From Ferrovum sp. (lineage in GTDB: Bacteria; Pseudomonadota; Gammaproteobacteria; Burkholderiales; Ferrovaceae), in assembly GCA_027450105.1 (NCBI GenBank), contig DAIDKJ010000071.1:1-6815 (forward strand): a stretch of 6,815 nucleotides of DNA, in the 5' to 3' direction. How positions within the stretch are numbered: the stretch's first letter is position 1; every line of letters begins with the position of its first letter. Below the pieces are notes generated by a model. It did not search any database. It was not told the DNA's origin and saw only the letters and a list, made by a program, of their open reading frames with translations. Shown piece after piece: positions 1-4,973 of this stretch. Position numbers and translations under genes: made by a program.

Positions 1-773
1 CGCATGGGGGGTTATTCATGCTGGGGGCCTACGCCGCCCTGTTTTTTCTTGAACGCCACTGGCCGGCCTGGCTGGCTCTACCGGTTGCAGTTCTGGTTAC
101 GGGGATCATCGGCCTGCTCATCGATTTGTTCGTTCTCAAGAAACTCCGGCAGCAGCAGGCACCACACCTCATGCCCATGATTGCAACCATTGGCGCAACC
201 ATTCTCATGACGAGCCTGGCACAGGGTCTATTTGGCGCAGAGTCGCGGCAGTTTCCCCTGTCCTTTTTTGATAACGCGTCCTTGACCCTAGGGACCGTCA
301 CACTTCCCTACGCTCAGGTGGCTATCATTGTCATCGCCTTTGGGACCATGTTGACGATAGGATGGCTTTTAAAAAAAACCCGACTGGGGATCGCGCTTCG
401 AGCCATTGCCGAATCACCCCGTGCAGCCGCTTTATTGGGGATACCTGTGGAACGCCTGTTTCATCTCACCAGTTTCCTGGCTGCAACCCTGGGAGGAATC
501 GCGGGCATCTTGATTGGCCTGTCCTTCAACGCCATTTCACCCTTCATGGGGCAACCCATGTTACATAAGGGAATTGCCGCTATCATCCTGGGTGGTCTGG
601 GGGATATTCGGGGCGCTGTCCTGGGCGGGCTATTTCTGGGGTTTGCCGAAGTATTGGCCGTCACCTATTTGTCCAGCGAGTATCGCGATGCGTTCTCCTT
701 TGGGCTGCTCTTTCTGGTTCTATTGTGGCGCCCGCAAGGACTGTTTGGGGCCTCCCAGGTGCGGAGCGCCTGA
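1..773 (+). CDS. livH: Branched-chain amino acid ABC transporter permease LivH, 5' partial
   Basis: Inner-membrane permease subunit of a HAAT-family ABC importer; with LivM it forms the translocation channel. The frame is already open at the left edge. Codons before the first ATG (position 18) read His-Gly-Gly-Leu-Phe, which matches the conserved N-F-A-H-G-E/G segment found about 45 residues into LivH, so the true start lies outside the window and ATG 18 is internal. 256 residues are visible. Seen: several hydrophobic segments, the cytoplasmic EAA-type loop AIAESPRAAALLGIP (about visible residues 135-148) that docks on the ATPases, then the family-typical glycine-rich stretch around IILGGLGDIRGAVLGG and a C-terminal WRPQGLFG. 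An A8 run at 371-378 sits inside the gene without breaking the frame. Substrate is inferred from family only; relatives also carry amides, urea or aromatic acids. The stop overlaps the livM start by one base (TGATG). Confidence 0.92.
   Translation, partial: HGGLFMLGAYAALFFLERHWPAWLALPVAVLVTGIIGLLIDLFVLKKLRQQQAPHLMPMIATIGATILMTSLAQGLFGAESRQFPLSFFDNASLTLGTVTLPYAQVAIIVIAFGTMLTIGWLLKKTRLGIALRAIAESPRAAALLGIPVERLFHLTSFLAATLGGIAGILIGLSFNAISPFMGQPMLHKGIAAIILGGLGDIRGAVLGGLFLGFAEVLAVTYLSSEYRDAFSFGLLFLVLLWRPQGLFGASQVRSA
763..766 (+). promoter_or_regulatory. Ribosome binding site of livM
   Basis: GGAG lies six bases before ATG 773. It supports this ATG over the in-frame ATG at 725, which would push livM 48 bases into livH and add 16 residues with no family counterpart. 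Confidence 0.6.
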
Positions 774-1618
774 TGAACTGGGCTGATTGGTGGGCCACCT
801 ACAGTACCCTGGTATTGAGTGTGGGGGTGTACGGCATGATGGCCTTATCCATTTCCTTAACCCTCTCCTGCGGCTTGCTTACTCTGGCCAATGCGGCCTT
901 CATGGGAATTGGAGCCTATGTCAGCGCCATAGCCACCACCACCTTCGATCTACCCTTCTCCGAAGCGTTACTGTTGGGAACCCTGGGTAGCACCTGTGTG
1001 GCCTTGCTCATCGGGCTACCGGTTCTGCGACTGTCGGGTGTCTATCTGGCCATGGCAACCCTGGGGTTTGGCGAGGTCGTGCGCATCCTTCTGCTCAATC
1101 TGGATATCACCGGAGGCCCCTTAGGACTCAATGGAATTCCCTCCTTGACCCAATGGTGGCATGTTCTGGCTGCCCTTCTGGGGACTGTGTTTTTGCTGCA
1201 ATGTCTGCGCCTTTCCCGAATTGGACGCGCCTTCGAGGCGATTCGCGAAGATGAGACCGCAGCGCGATTGATGGGTATCAGCACCCACCCGCTCAAACTG
1301 CTGGCCTTTGTGACTGGGGCATCCATTGCCGGCCTGGCTGGGGGACTGAATGCCCATTACACCTTCACCTTGAGTCCGGGAAATTTTGGTTTTGAAAATG
1401 CCGTGGACATTTTGACCATGGCCGTCTTGGGGGGCATCCGGGGGCTTCCGGGACCATTGCTGGGAGGAGCCATCATCACCCTGCTTCCGGAAGTGCTGCG
1501 CGATCTGCAGGAATACCGCATGGCCGCCAACGGTTTGATCCTGATCCTGGTGGTTCTGTTCTTACCTCAAGGACTTTGGGATCTGCCACGCATCCGGGGA
1601 TGGTTTAAACGTGCCTGA
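773..1618 (+). CDS. livM: Branched-chain amino acid ABC transporter permease LivM
   Basis: Second inner-membrane permease of the importer, partner of LivH. The start at 773 gives 281 residues. This is shorter than the roughly 425-residue E. coli LivM, which has extra N-terminal segments, but normal for many LivM-family members. Landmarks: LLTLANAAFMGIGAY (residues 35-49, the LivH/LivM 'L...G..aFmgiGAY' motif), DITGGPLGLNGIP (111-123, typical of LivM), the EAA-type ATPase-docking loop AIREDETAARLMGIS (157-171) and AVLGGIRGLPGPLLGG (217-232). Hydrophobic segments cover most of the chain; the C-terminus is a basic tail (GWFKRA). Start choice rests on GGAG at 763-766 and the one-base overlap with the livH stop, which suggests translational coupling. 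Its own stop lies inside the beginning of livG. Confidence 0.93.
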   Translation: MNWADWWATYSTLVLSVGVYGMMALSISLTLSCGLLTLANAAFMGIGAYVSAIATTTFDLPFSEALLLGTLGSTCVALLIGLPVLRLSGVYLAMATLGFGEVVRILLLNLDITGGPLGLNGIPSLTQWWHVLAALLGTVFLLQCLRLSRIGRAFEAIREDETAARLMGISTHPLKLLAFVTGASIAGLAGGLNAHYTFTLSPGNFGFENAVDILTMAVLGGIRGLPGPLLGGAIITLLPEVLRDLQEYRMAANGLILILVVLFLPQGLWDLPRIRGWFKRA

Positions 1619-2387
1619 ATTGCTGAATTTGACTGGAATGAGCTTGGAGTTTGGTGGTGTAAGGGCCCTCGATCAGGTCTCCTTGAGCGTGCATACCGGC
1701 CAAATTTATGGGTTGATCGGACCCAACGGCGCAGGCAAGACGTCCCTGTTCAATCTCATCACTGGTCTGTACCGACCCAGCCAAGGAGAGATCCGCTTCA
1801 AAGGGGACAGTCTGTTGGGAATTGCCCCGCAACACATTGCTCAACGGGGGATTGCGCGTACTTTTCAGAACATCCGCTTGTTCGCAGAAATGACGCTGAT
1901 CGACAATGTCATGGTGGGGATGCATACCCACCTGGCGTATCGTTTTTGGGACCTGCTGCTGCGCTCCAGACCCTTCAGGCACGCCGAAGTGCAAGCCCGC
2001 AAACAGGCACTAACGTTGCTGGAACGCGTTGGGCTCTCCCCTTACGCCCATGCCCTGGCCGGCACTTTATCTTATGGTAATCAGCGCAAACTGGAAATTG
2101 CCCGGGCCTTGGCCATGCAACCTCAACTGCTTCTCCTGGACGAACCAGTGGCTGGCATGAATCCCACGGAAAAAAACGACATTCAGGATCTCATCCGCTC
2201 CTTGCGTGCCCAGCACTTGTCCGTGCTCCTCATCGAACATGACATGCGTTTTGTCATGGGGTTATGCGACGCTTTGACCGTGCTGGACTTTGGTCGCGTT
2301 ATTGCCCAAGGCTCTCCCCAGGCAATCCAGGAAAACCCGGCGGTCATTGCAGCCTACTTGGGAGAAGAGGTGCCTCATGCCGAATGA
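1611..2387 (+). CDS. livG: Branched-chain amino acid ABC transporter ATP-binding protein LivG
   Basis: Cytoplasmic ATPase of the importer, one of two different nucleotide-binding subunits. 258 residues, normal for LivG. Motifs in order: Walker A GPNGAGKT (37-44), Q-loop Gln86 in RTFQN, family-style signature LSYGNQRKLEIARAL (153-167), Walker B LLLLDEP (173-179) with the catalytic Glu, and the switch His210 in IEHDM. The C-terminal part (VIAQGSPQAIQENPAVIAAYLGEE) is the LivG/LivF-type tail. The start is GTG at 1611, which overlaps the livM stop by 8 bases; GGGGA ends ten bases before it. The next in-frame ATG (codon 10) would cut away the first beta strand, so GTG is preferred. A poly-A stretch at 2170-2176 does not break the frame. 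Confidence 0.95.
   Translation: MPELLNLTGMSLEFGGVRALDQVSLSVHTGQIYGLIGPNGAGKTSLFNLITGLYRPSQGEIRFKGDSLLGIAPQHIAQRGIARTFQNIRLFAEMTLIDNVMVGMHTHLAYRFWDLLLRSRPFRHAEVQARKQALTLLERVGLSPYAHALAGTLSYGNQRKLEIARALAMQPQLLLLDEPVAGMNPTEKNDIQDLIRSLRAQHLSVLLIEHDMRFVMGLCDALTVLDFGRVIAQGSPQAIQENPAVIAAYLGEEVPHAE
2360..2370 (+). promoter_or_regulatory. Ribosome binding site of livF
   Basis: The purine-rich run GGGAGAAGAGG ends six bases before ATG 2377. It fixes the livF start there, rather than at the in-frame ATG 2290, which would add 29 residues unlike any ABC ATPase N-terminus. The site lies within the end of livG, consistent with coupled translation. Confidence 0.7.
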
Positions 2388-3099
2388 CCCCTGCACGGGC
2401 CCAGAGTTGCTGGACGTGCACCAACTGGTTGTGCAATACGGACACGTCCAAGCCCTGCGAGGCATTGACCTGCAGGTCCGTCAAGGGCAACTGGTGGCAT
2501 TGGTGGGGGCCAATGGGGCTGGAAAAAGTTCCTTGTTGATGGCACTGTCCGGTTTGGCTCCCATGCAGCAGGGGCAGATCCGCTATGCAGGCGCAGAAAT
2601 TACTCGTTGGCCTGCCCATCGACGCGTCCAGGGCGGACTGGTTCAGGTGGCCGAAGGACGCGCCATTCTTAAAACCTTATCGGTAGAAGATAATTTACGC
2701 TTGGGTGGATATACTCAGCAGCCCGGTAGCGATCTTCAGGAAATCTATCAACGCTTTCCAATCCTGAAAAAACGTGCTCAGCAGTTGGCTGGAAATCTTT
2801 CGGGCGGAGAACAACAACAGCTGGCTATCGGCCGCGCCCTATTGGCCAAACCTCGCCTGCTCATGCTGGATGAACCTTCCATGGGGCTGGCCCCACGCAT
2901 CATTCAGGAAATTTTTGCCATCATCCACGATGTGCATCGGCAGGGCATGACGATTCTGCTGGTAGAACAAAACGTACGCCAAGCCTTGAAACTGGCGGAC
3001 CAGGCGTACGTTCTGGAAACCGGGGTCATCACACTGCAAGGTGCTGCTCAGGAATTGATGCACCACCCAGGTGTCCTGGCCGCCTATCTGGGGGCCTGA
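2377..3099 (+). CDS. livF: Branched-chain amino acid ABC transporter ATP-binding protein LivF
   Basis: Second cytoplasmic ATPase of the importer, expected to pair with LivG under the LivH-LivM channel. 240 residues, the usual size. Motifs: Walker A GANGAGKS (44-51), Q-loop Gln90 in GLVQVAEGRAIL (family form GI..VPEGR..F), signature LSGGEQQQLAIGRAL (141-155), Walker B LLMLDEPSMGLAP (161-173). The H-loop position carries Gln198 in LLVEQNV instead of His; this is normal for LivF and not damage. It overlaps the end of livG by 11 bases and is the last gene of the operon as seen here. Only 36 bases separate it from the oppositely oriented hydrolase gene, with no clear terminator hairpin. Confidence 0.95.
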   Translation: MPNDPCTGPELLDVHQLVVQYGHVQALRGIDLQVRQGQLVALVGANGAGKSSLLMALSGLAPMQQGQIRYAGAEITRWPAHRRVQGGLVQVAEGRAILKTLSVEDNLRLGGYTQQPGSDLQEIYQRFPILKKRAQQLAGNLSGGEQQQLAIGRALLAKPRLLMLDEPSMGLAPRIIQEIFAIIHDVHRQGMTILLVEQNVRQALKLADQAYVLETGVITLQGAAQELMHHPGVLAAYLGA

Positions 3100-3135
3100 A
3101 GACAAGGGCTCGCAACAGGATAGGCATCCCAGCTA

Positions 3136-3855
3136 CTACGCTTTGGGGTTGGCAACCGGCGTCAGGTAATAGGATAGAAACTCCAGAGAACGCCCCCGCG
3201 CCAAGGCTGCCGCCGGTTGGTTGTAGGCCCCTCGAGCCCAGCAGTTGAAGCCATGATTGACGCCCGGATAGGTTTGAATCCAGGCATCCGCCTTCTGCAC
3301 AAAGGCCTCTTTGACCGCGCTAATGGCCTGCGAAGAGATATAGGCGTCTTGTTCGGCAAAGTGGAACAGGATGGGGCAATGGATGGTTTTAGCCCGCTCC
3401 AGCAGGCCGTCGATACCCGCACCATAGTAACAGATGGCCGCATCCACGATCCCCTGGGTTGCCGCCAGATAAGATAACTTCCCCCCCATACAGTACCCCA
3501 GACTGGAAATACGTCCCGTCACTTCACTGCGCTGGCGCAAACTGCCTGCGCTCACAGCCAGATCAGACAGGGTATCCTCCAGATCGATCCGAGCCATCAA
3601 ATCCAGCCCCTTATTGAAGTCTTCCCCGTCGTATCCCAGGTTGACACGACGCTCCTGACGCCAGAACAAATCAGGTGCCAGAACGACATAACCATCCATG
3701 GCATATTGATCGGCCACAGCCTGAATATGGGCGTTCACCCCAAAGATTTCCTGGATCAACACAATCCCCGGGCCACTACCTGTGGGTGGCAGGCTGAGAT
3801 ATCCTTGAAACGTTTCACCTTTCGAAGTAACCAATTCGATCCACTGACTATTCAT
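3136..3855 (-). CDS. Dienelactone hydrolase family protein (alpha/beta hydrolase)
   Basis: Probable cytoplasmic alpha/beta-hydrolase of the dienelactone hydrolase (carboxymethylenebutenolidase) family. The reference enzyme opens 4-carboxymethylenebut-2-en-4-olide to maleylacetate in chloroaromatic breakdown, but many homologues have unknown substrates. 239 residues, full family length. The Cys-Asp-His triad is visible: nucleophile Cys122 in LGYCMGGKL, Asp170 in AEQDAYI, His201 in PGVNHGFNCW. Glu36 in LIQEIFGVN matches the glutamate that tunes the thiol, and APDLFWR (60-66) is typical. No signal peptide. A good SD lies just before the ATG. It is the last gene of the YciI-CBS-hydrolase cluster, 48 bases after the CBS gene. 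No other aromatic-degradation gene is in the window, so dienelactone as the real substrate is unproven. Confidence 0.93.
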   Translation of the reverse strand: MNSQWIELVTSKGETFQGYLSLPPTGSGPGIVLIQEIFGVNAHIQAVADQYAMDGYVVLAPDLFWRQERRVNLGYDGEDFNKGLDLMARIDLEDTLSDLAVSAGSLRQRSEVTGRISSLGYCMGGKLSYLAATQGIVDAAICYYGAGIDGLLERAKTIHCPILFHFAEQDAYISSQAISAVKEAFVQKADAWIQTYPGVNHGFNCWARGAYNQPAAALARGRSLEFLSYYLTPVANPKA

Positions 3856-3860
3856 TCCTA

Positions 3861-3865
3861 CTCCT
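3861..3865 (-). promoter_or_regulatory. Ribosome binding site of the hydrolase gene
   Basis: AGGAG on the minus strand, five bases before ATG 3855. It confirms the start and shows the gene has its own initiation site within the presumed operon. Confidence 0.75.
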
Positions 3866-3903
3866 GTATTTGATGGGATGCGACCGAAAACTGCCCGCCC
3901 AGA

Positions 3904-4494
3904 CTAAATGAGCGCGCGCCCAATGTCCAGAAAACTCCGGGCCGAGCCAACGGTTCCCAATTGCACGCGGGTTGCCTGCTCCAGTCGTGTGGCTGAAATG
4001 ATGCCGCGCACATGATGATGATGGACAACCACCAGGTGACGTTTGCCCGTGTCGTTGAATATTTGCGTCAATTGAGCAACGGTGGCCTTGGTCACAAAGC
4101 CATACTCCAGCACTTCCCACTCCCCCACCGGCGTCATGATGTGTTCTACGAGCACATCGGTACGCGTGCAGGTATCCCGGTTGCAGTCGATCGACTGCAG
4201 ATAGCGCATGGGTTTTTCGCCCAATATATCGTAAGCCGTGATATAGCCCACCAAGGCATCTTCCAGGTTTTTGACAAACATGAAGCGCACGCCGGCAATT
4301 TTCATGTGCGCCAACACCTGATCGATTTGCATCAAATGCCCTACGGCAAAGGCCGGGACGACTGTGAAATCGGTCATCAAGGGTAGTGCGTGGTCTGTGG
4401 GAGCAAGCACCTGTCCCAAGGCGGGTTCGGCGCTGGCCAGCGTCAAGGGTCCCGTCACGGGTTTGAGATGATGGGATGCATGTGTATGGCTCAT
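3904..4494 (-). CDS. CBS domain-containing protein (tandem CBS pair)
   Basis: A stand-alone pair of CBS domains, with no enzyme or transporter domain attached. Such Bateman modules usually bind adenine nucleotides and act as sensors or partner regulators; the ligand and partner are unknown. 196 residues, soluble, no signal peptide. CBS1 spans about residues 40-95 (VPAFAVGHLMQIDQVLAHMK, then LVGYITAYDILG); CBS2 about 115-175 (VEHIMTP, VAQLTQIFNDTGKRHLVVV, VRGIISATRLEQ). Odd points: His4, His8, His9 in the first nine residues; a His tetrad (158-161) where CBS2 usually has a short loop; and a Cys104-x4-Cys109 pair in the interdomain linker. The linker also encodes an 18-bp DNA palindrome. AAGGAG at 4500-4505 (minus strand) precedes the ATG. 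The gene follows the YciI gene by 64 bases. Confidence 0.9.
   Translation of the reverse strand: MSHTHASHHLKPVTGPLTLASAEPALGQVLAPTDHALPLMTDFTVVPAFAVGHLMQIDQVLAHMKIAGVRFMFVKNLEDALVGYITAYDILGEKPMRYLQSIDCNRDTCTRTDVLVEHIMTPVGEWEVLEYGFVTKATVAQLTQIFNDTGKRHLVVVHHHHVRGIISATRLEQATRVQLGTVGSARSFLDIGRALI
4182..4199. repeat. 18-bp perfect DNA palindrome inside the CBS gene
   Basis: TGCAGTCGATCGACTGCA reads the same on both strands, centred between 4190 and 4191. It encodes the linker between the two CBS domains on the minus strand. A perfect 9-bp arm palindrome is expected about 0.03 times by chance in a window this size. Function unknown; it may be an accidental result of codon choice. Confidence 0.6.
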
Positions 4495-4499
4495 GGAAT

Positions 4500-4505
4500 C
4501 TCCTT
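4500..4505 (-). promoter_or_regulatory. Ribosome binding site of the CBS gene
   Basis: AAGGAG on the minus strand with a five-base spacer to ATG 4494, close to ideal. It fixes the start and places the histidine-rich N-terminus inside the protein. Confidence 0.8.
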
Positions 4506-4558
4506 ATCCATAAAATCCAACAAAAGGCTACAGGCAGACATGTATCGACCGTGCTCCG

Positions 4559-4861
4559 TCATTGTACTGGGAAGCCCGTGCGCTGAGGCCATAAGTTCTG
4601 AAAAGCGTGCACACTGGTAGAGGCGTACACGCCAGCCTTGGTATAGGGCTCGCAACCCAGCCACTGGATGGCTGCATCCCGAGACTCGAAGTCGATGGCC
4701 AACACACTGCCCACCATCGCCTGAGCCGTCTCGTCAATCAACGGCCCTGCAAAAGCGATGCGTTCAGCAACGGCACCCAGGTAGGCCCGATGTTCAGGCC
4801 GGACCTTCTGCCGTAGTTCGGCAGCCCCTGGGCGGTCCAGCAAATGAAATACAAAAATCAT
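4559..4861 (-). CDS. YciI family protein
   Basis: Small single-domain protein of the YciI/YCII family (dimeric ferredoxin-like alpha-beta fold). Family members have a proposed catalytic His, but in most cases no proven reaction; some related domains take part in chloroaromatic catabolism. 100 residues, typical length. The family pattern is clear: hydrophobic first strand MIFVFHLLDRPGA, RPEHRAYL with conserved His24, IAFAGPLIDE (Gly39-Pro40), GSVLAIDFESRDAAIQWL (51-68), then the EPYTKAGVYASTSVHAF stretch (71-87). Cytoplasmic, no signal. AAGAGGG at 4869-4875 (minus strand) lies seven bases before the ATG, and a good sigma70-type promoter lies about 55 bases upstream. It is the first gene of the three-gene minus-strand cluster. 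A link with the downstream hydrolase in breakdown of a ring compound is only an inference. Confidence 0.9.
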   Translation of the reverse strand: MIFVFHLLDRPGAAELRQKVRPEHRAYLGAVAERIAFAGPLIDETAQAMVGSVLAIDFESRDAAIQWLGCEPYTKAGVYASTSVHAFQNLWPQRTGFPVQ

Positions 4862-4895
4862 GAAAAGACCCTCTTAAAATGAATGACCCTTCGGG

Positions 4896-4920
4896 ATATC
4901 TGTCTTGCCAGCACAGTTAT
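4896..4920. repeat. Imperfect inverted repeat, candidate operator
   Basis: ATATCTGT, nine bases, then ACAGTTAT: 7 of 8 arm positions pair. It overlaps the -10 of the minus-strand promoter and the first bases of the plus-strand TATAAT, so a bound protein could block both. The CTGT...ACAG core looks like a LexA box, but the spacer is nine rather than eight bases, so a LexA assignment is doubtful. Confidence 0.4.
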
Positions 4921-4944
4921 AATCAAACTTTTCAGGAATGGCAA
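4916..4944 (-). promoter_or_regulatory. Sigma70-type promoter of the YciI-CBS-hydrolase cluster
   Basis: On the minus strand, -35 TTGCCA (4939-4944) and -10 TATAAC (4916-4921) are separated by exactly 17 bases. They match TTGACA and TATAAT in all but one base (-35, fifth position) and all but one base (-10, last position) respectively. Transcription would begin near 4909, giving a leader of about 48 bases to the YciI ATG. Confidence 0.7.
4918..4923 (+). promoter_or_regulatory. Candidate -10 element of the DNA ligase gene
   Basis: A perfect TATAAT on the plus strand, 50 bases before ATG 4974. No good -35 is present at 16-18 bases (the 17-base position reads GATATC), and there is no extended TG motif. 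It shares four bases with the -10 of the opposite promoter. It may be a weak or activator-dependent promoter, or merely the other strand of the YciI -10. Confidence 0.4.
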
Positions 4945-4973
4945 CGACATTTGCTGCATGGTGCCAAAATAAC

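Larger units (their letters stand above)
4862..4973. other. Divergent intergenic control region (YciI operon / DNA ligase)
   Basis: This 112-base spacer separates the two divergent start codons. It contains a minus-strand promoter, a plus-strand TATAAT, an imperfect inverted repeat, and the SD of the YciI gene. The ligase side has no good SD: AGGA at 4934-4937 abuts an in-frame ATG at 4938 and is 36 bases from ATG 4974. Confidence 0.7.

Noticed and set aside
368..378. T TTA AAA AAA A slippery stretch in livH, with a -1 frame open to 568
   Set aside because: The in-frame protein is a full-length LivH with all motifs; the -1 extension resembles nothing and would remove the EAA loop. Possible slippage, but no support for function.
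1605..1994. 129-codon minus-strand frame opposite livG
   Set aside because: Lies opposite the Walker A and Q-loop region of a convincing LivG; no family features.
2170..2176. A AAA AAC type heptamer in livG, and a similar A7 run at 6209-6215 in the ligase
   Set aside because: Ordinary lysine codons; a frameshift would truncate essential domains, and there is no supporting hairpin.
2190..2210. Gln in place of the H-loop His in LivF (LLVEQNV) as a possible damaged ATPase
   Set aside because: Normal for the LivF family; the residue is at LivF position 198 (near base 2968), and LivG keeps the usual His210.
4012..4386. 124-codon plus-strand open frame starting with four Met codons, opposite the CBS gene
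   Set aside because: The Met run is just the complement of the His tetrad codons; the CBS frame has two recognisable domains and a good SD.
3106..4657. The 12-mer AGGGCTCGCAAC occurs near 3106 and again near 4645
   Set aside because: About one such 12-base match is expected by chance in a window this long, and the copies lie in unrelated contexts.
4905..4910. Plus-strand TTGCCA as a -35 for the ligase gene
   Set aside because: It is only seven bases from TATAAT, and the position 17 bases downstream reads CTTTTC, a poor -10.
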